A stretch of DNA of 14,100 nucleotides, taken from the NCBI GenBank assembly GCA_018263655.1, contig JAANWY010000136.1, positions 1-14,100 on the forward strand, in the 5' to 3' direction. A program made the translations under genes and the position numbers. Source of the stretch: Anaerolineales bacterium (GTDB lineage Bacteria > Chloroflexota > Anaerolineae > Epilineales > JAANWY01). The notes beneath the pieces were generated by a model. That model was given only the letters and a program-made list of their open reading frames with translations, searched no databases and was not told the DNA's origin. Below, in pieces: positions 5,852 to 14,000 of this stretch. Numbering within the stretch: position 1 is the stretch's first letter; every line of letters begins with the position of its first letter.

Positions 5852-6069
5852 CATCCGCTCATGTGGGCGTCACCCTGGCGGCTTTTCTATTCGGCTTTCT
5901 GCGCGCCGGCGGCGTCCGCATGCAATCGGTGGCGACAATCCCCGTCGAATTGATCTCCATCGTTCAAGCTATGGTGATCGTCTTCATTGCTGCGCCGGCC
6001 CTCGTCCGCGCGCTCTACCGGCTGCCGGAGGAACGAGAGGCTACACCGGAGCTGGCTGTCACCCACTAG
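5852..6069 (+). pseudogene. C-terminal stub of an ABC sugar/nucleoside permease
   Basis: The frame encodes VGVTLAAFLFGFLRAGG, then MQSVATIPVELISIVQAMVI and a hydrophobic end ALVRALYRL before TAG at 6067-6069. This is the typical C-terminus of the first permease (BPD_transp_2 family) of BMP-type nucleoside/simple-sugar ABC importers; normal length is over 300 residues. An in-frame stop (5842-5844) closes the frame upstream. The usual HPL ahead of this segment can be read at 5852-5860 only in another frame, offset by 2 nt. About 68 residues remain, with no start signal. The ATPase, the binding lipoprotein and the rest of permease 1 are absent and the TA module occupies their place. I judge it a truncated relic. 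Confidence 0.7.
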
Positions 6070-6090
6070 CCTACATTCTTCAAAGTTGCG

Positions 6091-7311
6091 ATGATTGCTG
6101 AAAAAGGTCGAACTCGCGCTGTCGTCTACGTCACGTTAGCGCTGGTGATCGCCGTTGGCGCCTGGCTGTTCGTGGATGAGAGCCAGGTTTCCCGCTTCAC
6201 CGGGTTCACGGCAGAAGAGGCGTTGGTGGCGCTGCCGGCCCGGGCGACCCTGTGGCTGCTGGCCAGCTTCTGTCTGGTGCTGGCGGTCGTGCAGTGGCGG
6301 TGGCCGGGTGAGCGGTCCGGTTTGATCCTGAGTTTGGCTGCCGCGGCCGGCACGCTGGCCTTTCTGGTCTGGGTGACTCGCGGCACCAGCCTGAGTCTGC
6401 TGGCTATGTTGCGCGAGTCCATCATCCGCGCTACACCACTGATACTCGGGGCGTTGGCCGGTTTATGGTGCGAGCGCTCGGGGGTCATCAATATTGCCAT
6501 TGAAGGCATGATGTTGTTCGGCGCATTCGTGGCCGTGGCCGTCACGGCGATGACCGGTAGCTTCGCCAACGGATTGGTCGCCGCCATGCTGGGCGCCGGC
6601 CTGATGGCCGCCCTGCACGCCGTCCTCTCCATTCGCTATCGGGTGGATCAGATCATCAGCGGCGTCACTGTCAACATTCTGGCCGCCGGCGTCACCCGCT
6701 ACCTGAACCTGCAGTTGCTGACGCCAGGCGGGCTCAACGCCCCGGGGACGATGGCCGTGTTGACGGTGCCCGGGTTAATCCATTTGCCGGTGATCGGCCC
6801 GTTGTTGTTTCGCCATCAGCCGACGGTGTTCCTTATGTTCTTGCTGGTGGCGGGTACCCAAGTGGCCCTCTTCAGCACGGTGTGGGGCCTGCGCACGCGG
6901 GCCATCGGTGAGCATCCTCGGGCCGTTGATGCGCTGGGGGTACCTGTGCACACCATGCGTTACCTGAACGTGGTCATCGGTGGCCTGATCGCCGGCATCG
7001 GAGGGGCGTACTTCTCCCTGGGCGAAGTGGGGCGCTTCGAAGATGGCATGACCAACGGGCGCGGCTTCGTGGCACTGGCGGCCATGATCTTCGGCAAGTG
7101 GACGCCGCTGGGTAGCCTGGCAGCCGGCTACCTCTTCGGTTTCGCCGACGCCTTGCAGACCAAGATGCAGATTCTGGGTGTGGGCATCCCGGCTGAATTC
7201 TTGCAGATGACGCCCTATGTTCTGACGGTCATTGTGTTGGCCGGGGTCATTGGCCAGGCCATCCCGCCGGCGGCCATTGGCCGGCCGTATCAGAGAGAAC
7301 GGTTAGAATGA
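6091..7311 (+). CDS. ABC transporter permease, BMP/nucleoside type, second subunit
   Basis: The 406-residue integral membrane protein of the BPD_transp_2 family would form the channel of a simple-sugar or nucleoside importer with a paralogous permease and an ATPase. It has about ten hydrophobic segments, with an extra N-terminal hydrophobic region (about residues 12-105) before the conserved core. Family signatures are GLWCERSGVINIAIEGMM (about 125-142), VDQIISGVTVNILA (about 189-202) and the ATPase-contact loop GEHPRAVDALGVPVHTMRYL (about 273-292). It begins 21 bp after the permease stub with no strong Shine-Dalgarno sequence, as in an operon read through from permease 1. With permease 1 truncated it may no longer form a working transporter unless a partner is encoded elsewhere. 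Confidence 0.88.
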   Translation: MIAEKGRTRAVVYVTLALVIAVGAWLFVDESQVSRFTGFTAEEALVALPARATLWLLASFCLVLAVVQWRWPGERSGLILSLAAAAGTLAFLVWVTRGTSLSLLAMLRESIIRATPLILGALAGLWCERSGVINIAIEGMMLFGAFVAVAVTAMTGSFANGLVAAMLGAGLMAALHAVLSIRYRVDQIISGVTVNILAAGVTRYLNLQLLTPGGLNAPGTMAVLTVPGLIHLPVIGPLLFRHQPTVFLMFLLVAGTQVALFSTVWGLRTRAIGEHPRAVDALGVPVHTMRYLNVVIGGLIAGIGGAYFSLGEVGRFEDGMTNGRGFVALAAMIFGKWTPLGSLAAGYLFGFADALQTKMQILGVGIPAEFLQMTPYVLTVIVLAGVIGQAIPPAAIGRPYQRERLE

Positions 7312-7332
7312 GTGGAATTTGAGAGGCAAGTG

Positions 7333-10300
7333 ATGACAGAACCAGGTTACTACCGATTTCCTACAATTTATGGAGATGCGGTCGTTTTCGTGTGTGAAGA
7401 CGATCTCTGGACGGTGCCGGCATCCGGTGGCATCGCTCGACGGCTGACGTCGAACCTGGGACAGGCGTCGATGCCGGCGTTCTCACCGGATGGTGAGATA
7501 CTGGCTTTCACCGGCCGCGACGAGGGTCATCCTGAAGTGTGCGTCATGCCGGCTGAGGGTGGCCCCGCCGAGCGTCTGACGTATCTCGGTGCCAGTTCAA
7601 GCATCGTCGGTTGGACGCCGGATGGTGACTCCATCGTCTTCGCTAGCAATTCGGCGCAGCCTTTCTCGCGTCTCTACAATCTATATGCCGTGAGCCACGC
7701 GGGCGGCGAGCCTGAGGGGTTGCCGACGGGGCCGGCCCTCAGTATCTCATATGGCCCGGACGGCGGCCGCGTCATCGGGCGCAACACCACCGATCTGGCG
7801 CGCTGGAAGCGCTATCGCGGGGGACTCACCGGCGATTTGTGGATCGACCCCGATGGCGGCGGCGAGTGGCGCCGGCTCATCGATCTGGAGGGCAACGTGG
7901 CGCTGCCGCTGTGGGTCGGGGAGCGCATCTACTTCATATCCGACCACGAGGGCATCGGCAATCTGTATTCCTGCTCGCCGGCCGGCGAGGATTTGCGCCG
8001 GTACACGCATCATGAAGAATACTACGTCCGCCACCCGTCGACGGACGGTCAACGCATCGTCTACCACGCCGGCGCCGAGCTCCACATCTTCGATCCGGCG
8101 CTGGACGAGACACAGCGCATCGACGTTGAGTTCCGCAGCCCGCGGGTCCAGCGCAAGCGCAAGTTCGTGGATAGCAACAGATATCTGCAGGACTACGCCA
8201 TTCACCCCGAGGGTCACTCGGTGGCTGTGGTTTCCCGGGGCAAGCCGTTCACCATGGCGAACTGGGAGGGCGCCGTTATCCAGCACGGCGAGCCCAATGG
8301 CACTCGCTATCGGTTGGCGTCGTGGCTCAAGGATGGCGAGCGGTTGGTCGTGGTGAGCGACGCCGCTGGCGAGGAGGCGTTGGAGATTCACCACGCCGAC
8401 GCCGGCGAGGAGCCGGAACGACTGGACGATCTCGACATCGGCCGGCCCATCGGTCTGGTCGTCTCACCCCAGGCCGACCAGGTGGCGCTGGCCAATCACC
8501 GCAACGAGCTGATGCTGGTGGATCTGGAGGAGCGCACAGTGAAAGTGCTGGACCACAGCCGGCACAGCCGCATCCGCGGCATCGACTGGTCGCCGGATGG
8601 ACGCTGGATCGCCTACGGCTTCTTCGACACGCAGCAGACGTCCATCATCAAGCTGTGTCGGGTTGAGACGGGTGAGACGTGGCCTGTCACGGAGCCGGTG
8701 TTGCGCGATGTGGCGCCGGCCTTCGATCCCGAGGGCAAGTATCTGTACTTCCTCTCGTACCGTGAGTTCGATCCCGTCTACGACAACCTGCACTTCGATC
8801 TGACCTTCCTGTGGGGGATGCGCCCCTACCTGGTCACGCTGCGCGCCGACTTGCCGTCGCCTTTCGTTCCGGTGCCCCGCGCGCCAGGGGAAAAGCTGTC
8901 GGATGCCGATTCGGACAACGGTGATGACGGTGACAATGGTGACGATTCAGATAACGCTGACGATGGGGAGCCCAATCCTGGCGGCGACGGGGAGGACGCT
9001 GCTGAGGATGGACAGGACGAGAACGAAAAGAAGGATGAGGAACAGATCGTCGAAATTGACGTAGATGGGATCACCGAGCGGGTGATCGCCTTTCCTGTGT
9101 CGGCCGGCCGGTTCGGTCGAATCCAGGGGATCAAGGGCAAGGTGCTGTTCTCCGTCTATCCTGTGGAAGGCTCCGCCGATCAATCGTGGGATTCGGATTC
9201 GGCGCCGCCGGCCAAGGGCAAACTCGTGGTCTACAACTTCGAGAGTCAGGACGATGATGTTCTCATCAACGGGATTACCGCGTTCGACGTCTCGATGAAC
9301 GGCAAGGCGTTGATCTATCGCGCCGGCAACCGGCTGCGGGTGTTGCAAGCCGGCAAGAAGCCCGGCAACAGCAACTGGTCCCCCAGCCGCAAGACCGGTT
9401 GGCTCGATCTGAATCGCATCAAAGTCTCCGTTCAGCCCCAGTCCGAATGGGAGCAGATGTTCCGCGAAGCCTGGCGCCTGCAGCGCGACCAGTTCTGGAC
9501 TGAGGATATGTCGGGCGTCGACTGGCAGGCGGTGTACCAGCGCTACCTCCCCTTGGTGCGCCGCATCGCGACGCGTTCGGAGTTCTCGGACTTGATGTGG
9601 GAGATGCAGGGTGAACTCGGCACCTCCCACGCCTACGAATTCGGCGGCGACTACCCGCCGGAGCCCAGCTACGATCAAGGCTTCCTCGGCGCGGACCTTG
9701 AATACGACCCCGACACCGACAGTTGGCGCGTGACTCACATCGTCCACGGTGATGTGTGGGACGCGGCGACGAGTTCGCCGCTGGCGAAGCCGGGCGTCAA
9801 TGTAGAGCCGGGGGATCGACTGGTGGCGGTGAATGGGCGGAGGGTCAGCCGCGAGCCGTCACCGCAGGAGCTGCTGGTGAACCAGGCTAGCAATGAGGTC
9901 TTGCTCACGTTTGCTGGAGATGACGGCGAAGAGCCGCGCACCGTTTCCGTGAAGACTCTCCGCAGCGAGACGCCGGCCCGCTACCGCGAGTGGGTGGACG
10001 CCAACCGCCGGCGAGTCCACGCGGCGACGGACGGCCGTGTCGGCTACCTGCACATCCCCGATATGGGGCCGCACGGCTACGCCGAGTTCCATCGCGGCTA
10101 CCTGGCCGAGGTCAACCGCGAAGGCCTGATCGTGGACGTGCGCTTCAACGGCGGCGGACACGTGTCGCAGTTGATCCTGGAGAAGCTGGCGCGGCGCCGG
10201 CTGGGCTACGACGTGCAACGCTGGGGCGAGCCCATCCCGTATCCGGCGGAGTCGGCGATGGGGCCGATGGTGGCGGTCTGCAACGAGCAGGCCGGCTCCG

Positions 10301-10653
10301 ACGGCGATATGTTCACTCACGCTTTCAAGATGATGGATCTGGGACCGCTGATTGGCAAGCGGACGTGGGGCGGCGTCATTGGCATCAGTTTCAACGAGTC
10401 GTTGGTAGATGGTGGGATCACCACGCAGCCCGAGTATTCGTTCTGGTTCAAGGACGTGGGCTGGGGCCTGGAGAACTACGGTACCGAGCCCGACATCGAG
10501 GTGGAGATTTCGCCGCAGGCGTACGTGGCCGGCGAGGACCCGCAGCTCGAGCGCGCCCTCGAGGAGATTCAGCAGGCACTGGCGGAGAACCCGCCGGAGA
10601 TACCTGATTTTGACGACAAGCCGAGGTTAGGACTGCCGGCGTTGCCGGATTGA
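7333..10653 (+). CDS. Tricorn protease
   Basis: The 1106-residue cytoplasmic peptidase (family S41) trims oligopeptides released by larger proteases. No signal peptide is present. Order of parts: a first beta-propeller (about 5-280, FSPDG/WTPDG-type blades), a second propeller (about 285-640), a mixed core domain, a PDZ domain (about 785-885) and the catalytic domain. The catalytic residues are S765-H766 in GTSHAYE, nucleophile S989 in AGSDGD and E1047 in LENYG. The S-to-E distance of 58 equals that of the Thermoplasma enzyme (S965, E1023). Residues 524-570 are an unusual Asp/Gly/Asn/Glu run inserted in the second propeller. The frame is open from GTG 7312, directly after the permease stop, but ATG 7333 has GAGAGG six bases upstream. 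It follows the permease closely and may be co-transcribed. Confidence 0.93.
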   Translation: MTEPGYYRFPTIYGDAVVFVCEDDLWTVPASGGIARRLTSNLGQASMPAFSPDGEILAFTGRDEGHPEVCVMPAEGGPAERLTYLGASSSIVGWTPDGDSIVFASNSAQPFSRLYNLYAVSHAGGEPEGLPTGPALSISYGPDGGRVIGRNTTDLARWKRYRGGLTGDLWIDPDGGGEWRRLIDLEGNVALPLWVGERIYFISDHEGIGNLYSCSPAGEDLRRYTHHEEYYVRHPSTDGQRIVYHAGAELHIFDPALDETQRIDVEFRSPRVQRKRKFVDSNRYLQDYAIHPEGHSVAVVSRGKPFTMANWEGAVIQHGEPNGTRYRLASWLKDGERLVVVSDAAGEEALEIHHADAGEEPERLDDLDIGRPIGLVVSPQADQVALANHRNELMLVDLEERTVKVLDHSRHSRIRGIDWSPDGRWIAYGFFDTQQTSIIKLCRVETGETWPVTEPVLRDVAPAFDPEGKYLYFLSYREFDPVYDNLHFDLTFLWGMRPYLVTLRADLPSPFVPVPRAPGEKLSDADSDNGDDGDNGDDSDNADDGEPNPGGDGEDAAEDGQDENEKKDEEQIVEIDVDGITERVIAFPVSAGRFGRIQGIKGKVLFSVYPVEGSADQSWDSDSAPPAKGKLVVYNFESQDDDVLINGITAFDVSMNGKALIYRAGNRLRVLQAGKKPGNSNWSPSRKTGWLDLNRIKVSVQPQSEWEQMFREAWRLQRDQFWTEDMSGVDWQAVYQRYLPLVRRIATRSEFSDLMWEMQGELGTSHAYEFGGDYPPEPSYDQGFLGADLEYDPDTDSWRVTHIVHGDVWDAATSSPLAKPGVNVEPGDRLVAVNGRRVSREPSPQELLVNQASNEVLLTFAGDDGEEPRTVSVKTLRSETPARYREWVDANRRRVHAATDGRVGYLHIPDMGPHGYAEFHRGYLAEVNREGLIVDVRFNGGGHVSQLILEKLARRRLGYDVQRWGEPIPYPAESAMGPMVAVCNEQAGSDGDMFTHAFKMMDLGPLIGKRTWGGVIGISFNESLVDGGITTQPEYSFWFKDVGWGLENYGTEPDIEVEISPQAYVAGEDPQLERALEEIQQALAENPPEIPDFDDKPRLGLPALPD

Positions 10654-10654
10654 G

Positions 10655-10704
10655 TCGGGTGCAGATACTCCTGGTTACCGACGACTGAGAGTATCTGTAC
10701 CCGA
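10655..10704. terminator. Hairpin directly after the tricorn gene
   Basis: TCGGGTGCAGATACTC at 10655-10670 pairs with GAGTATCTGTACCCGA at 10689-10704 (16 bp, one G·T wobble) around an 18-nt loop. It begins one base after the tricorn stop. No clear T-run follows, so termination is likely but not certain; it could instead protect the 3' end of the transcript or be a repeat element. A small palindrome, TTTTGAC-T-GTCAAAA, lies just downstream at 10718-10732. Confidence 0.5.
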
Positions 10705-10757
10705 TTGAGTCATCAAGTTTTGACTGTCAAAATGGGTAACTGGATAATGCCATCTCA

Positions 10758-10825
10758 TGTTCGTAGTGACGACTTCAGTCGTTCTTTTGAAGCCAACAAA
10801 GCGACTGAAGTCGCTACTATGAACG
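10758..10825. repeat. Imperfect palindromic repeat with CGACTTCAGTCG core
   Basis: Arms of 27 nt at 10758-10784 and 10799-10825 pair without gaps at 21 of 27 positions. The centre is a perfect 12-bp stretch, CGACTTCAGTCG (10770-10781) with CGACTGAAGTCG (10802-10813); the loop is 14 nt. It lies in a convergent gap and has no coding potential. REP-like palindromes with similar cores are, to my recollection, frequent in some Chloroflexota and cyanobacterial genomes; this was not checked. Confidence 0.6.
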
Positions 10826-10862
10826 TGGCCGATTTGAGGGCGCCTTCACAACGAATCTGCGG

Positions 10863-10978
10863 ATGAAGCGTGTCATCTCAATATTTCGGGGCTATGTAGG
10901 TCGAAATGGTATTTCGACCCGACGATTTACCAAATCGTCCTACATGCCCCCCATATATTGAGAAGACACGATGAAGCG
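10863..10978. mobile_element. MITE with two inner hairpins and flanking direct repeats
   Basis: The direct repeat ATGAAGCG occurs at 10863-10870 and 10971-10978, as expected for an 8-bp target duplication (or 6 bp if the shared CG belongs to the element). Between the copies are 32-nt inverted arms at 10869-10900 and 10939-10970 that pair at 27 of 32 positions. The centre folds into two perfect hairpins: GTCGAAAT-GGT-ATTTCGAC (10900-10918) and GACGATTT-ACC-AAATCGTC (10921-10939). Their 3-nt loops, GGT and ACC, are complementary. The whole could fold as a three-way junction. There is no coding capacity and no transposase in the window. It lies about 70 bp beyond the 3' end of the methylase gene. 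Confidence 0.75.
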
Positions 10979-11047
10979 AACTCTCCGCGAGTGTCCTGGC
11001 AGCAAATTCGATACATCCCGAAATTCGCTGTGAAGAAATCCGTCGGA

Positions 11048-14000
11048 CTATGTCAGGCTTTCGGCCACGACTCGCCATTCTTCGTCAGTCAAGCCGTAGA
11101 GATCGGAGACGCGCTGGTCGATTTCTGCGTCTATCGCGGCGAGAGTTTGCTCGATGGCGGTCAGGTCCAGTGGGTCTAGGTCGTGGGCCGGCAGGTCGTC
11201 GGGCAGGCGCCGGCGCACGGCGGCGATGACGTCCTCGACTAGCTTCAGGTTCGCGTCCCCCGACTGGGTGTCGAGGACCGGCGCCTCCAGCGCCTCCAGA
11301 ACACCCCCCACGATTTTCCCTCGACTCCACACGCGTTTGCGCCGGTTGGCGAAGAGGAACTGGCGCAGTGCGAGCAGGACAAAACTCCGCAGATCGGCGT
11401 TGGCGATATCCAACTTCAAGACATCCTGCCAGACGTCGTCGATTTCTCCGCGCAGCACCAGGGCGGCGCCGGCGGTGTCCGCCTCGATGGCACTGACCAA
11501 TCCCTCCTCATTGGCATCGATGAGGGCGGTGCGGCTGACTTGCTGCTCGTGAATCTTCAGAAACTGATCAAGGATCATGGCCGTCCGCTCGTGTCCTCGC
11601 AACTCTGCCTCGAAGACTGATCCCGCTACGTCTCTCACTGCATTCAGATCCAACATTCGTTGAGCCAGGGAGATTAGCGCATCACGCTGGGCAACTTCGT
11701 CGGGATTGGAGTGGTCAATCACGCGGATAGGCAGTGGCTCGATAAACTGCCGGTTGGCGGAGAGCCAGTTACCTCGGAAAGGCACGCTGCCCTGGCTGAA
11801 AATGTGAGCGATGAGGCTGCTGTTGAGGACTGCGAGGACGTAGTGCAGATCGTGGTCGTCTTCTAGAATGACACCGTTGACGTCTACGTTGTCCAGATAG
11901 AATCGTCCGGCTGGATCATACGTGAATCCCAATCGCTCCACCAGCCGCGGAACGACGAGCTTTGTATTCTCTTGCTTATCGATGTTTTGGGAGCGTCCGA
12001 AAGCATACCATTTATCGTGGTCCATTTTACCGTTTTCACGCCCTCGCAAGGCAGCCTCGTTTTCTCTCAGATAGGACCACACACGCGGGTACTTGGTGGA
12101 CATCTCGCTCACTGGAATCAGGTCTGCGTTTTCCTCCTCGAGATCGTACGGGTAGAGCAGTAGCTCATTTGTGCTGAGATTGCCGTAACGGGACACGTGC
12201 TCACCGCTGATGAGGGGTTTGAGGAGCGCCGGCTCCAGTTCGTATTCCTGTTTGGTTTGGCGAGAGTACGCCCGAATAAGACCTGACGGTGCTCTTCCCC
12301 GATTTTCCAATATGTAGATGGCATCAGCGCTGGTCTGAATGCCGACTATGATGTGTTCGGAGAGGTCACTGAGGGAAAGGCTGTCTTCTTCGGCTTTGCG
12401 CAGGACGTCGGCCTCGGTGCCGGCAGCAAAGACCCACGGCTCGCCCGAAAACCGCTCGATGTTGAAGGCGGCCTTCCACTTCCAATCTGGATCGTCGGTC
12501 TGTGCTAACAGGTCCGAGACGTCGGCTGGGTGGCCGCCGGCTGACGGAATTCCGAAGTAAGTGAAACTTGATTGTCCGTTCGGACTCAGGAAGAGCAGAC
12601 AGGTGTACGTCGTCGGACCAGGGAAGATTTGGTTGTCGCCGAAGTCGACGACGGTAGACAACATCTCGTTTTCGACAAGTTGCTGGCGAAGTTTCGCCCC
12701 GTAACGCAACTGGAAGAACTTGTTGGGTAAGATGAATCCAAAGTCCCCCCTGTGCCTGAGCAACTCGACGCCTCGTTCGACGAAAGGAATGTACAGATCG
12801 TAGTTCATGTAGGCACTCGCGTAGACATCGGAGAAAAGTGCCTTGTCTTCGTTATCGAGCTTCTGAATTCTCACGTACGGTGGATTGCCGAACAACATTG
12901 TGAGACCTTGCTCCTCGGCCGGCCGACGTGGATCGAAGGCTTCGGGGAATTCGATCTGCCAGTTGAAGGGGTGTTTTTGGACGACCTGGTCGCCGAAATA
13001 GCGCTCGAGCGTCTCGTTCAGGTCTGCGTTCACGGGTTCGGCGACGGCTTCGGTCTCGGTGAGCTTGGCTGCGCGCTCGGCGTCGTCGGTCAGTCCGCGC
13101 AGTTCTTCCCGCAACTCGATCAGGCGCAGCCGCTCCTCACGAAACGGTTCAAGCTGATCCTCATCGGTGACACCGGAGATCAGAGAGTTGCCAACTTTCA
13201 GGTTCTGGCGCAGGATCAGGGGCAGCTTGCCGTCGTCGTGCTTGGCCTTCAGCCGGTCGAAGGCGCGCATGATGAGGTTGACGCCGGCAATCTCCACGGC
13301 CTCGGGGTCCAAATCCACGCCGTATAGGTGGTTCTGCAAGATGCGCGCGGTGTAGTCGGGGACGGGCGATTCTAACTCCGGTATCTCGTTCTCTTTGCCG
13401 AAGAGACTGTTCTGCAGACTTTGTCTCCCCCAGCGTTCCCAGGTCTCGGCATTTGCCTGGTCGATGCGTCTGTTCTCACGCTCGTAAAAATCGGCCAGCA
13501 CGTCGAAGGCGTAGATCAAGAACGATCCCGATCCCATGGCTGGGTCCACGATACGCAAATCGTCCAGATCGTCGACGGTCTTGGCCGGCACGTCGTCCAG
13601 CAGTTCACCGCCGGGTTTGCCGTTCACCGTGCCGTACAGCCACCGCCCCAGCGTGTGGTCGACGATATATTCAACGATGTAGCGCGGCGTGTAGTAGATG
13701 CCCTCACCTTTGCGGATGTCGCGGTCGGTCTCGGCGCGCACTTGGCCGGCTTCGATCACCAGTCGCTGGCCCAGGTAGCTTTCGTAGGTGTTGCCCAGGA
13801 TGTCACTGGTGAACTTGCGGAAGGAGATGCCCGAGACATCGCGGACCAGATCGACCAGCACCGCGTTGGGAACGTTGACCTGTTCACAGATGTGGTCCGG
13901 GCGAAAAATCGTCGTGTCGTGGTTGCGGTAAAAGCCGCGGTACAAGCTGATCAGGTTGTACTGGAATTCGTACGCGGCGGCATATTGTTGGGTGTTCAGG

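Noticed and set aside
5863..6069. The permease stub as an intact small membrane protein
   Set aside because: Its sequence is the conserved C-terminus of a much longer permease, it lacks a Shine-Dalgarno sequence and begins mid-domain; a relic is the simpler reading.
8826..9747. Long minus-strand open frames opposite the tricorn gene
   Set aside because: They are mirror frames of a GC-rich coding gene; the plus strand encodes a complete tricorn protease with all catalytic residues.
12752..13327. Plus-strand 191-codon frame within the methylase
   Set aside because: Antisense shadow of the methylase coding region, which has conserved methylase motifs on the minus strand; no start signal or domain of its own.
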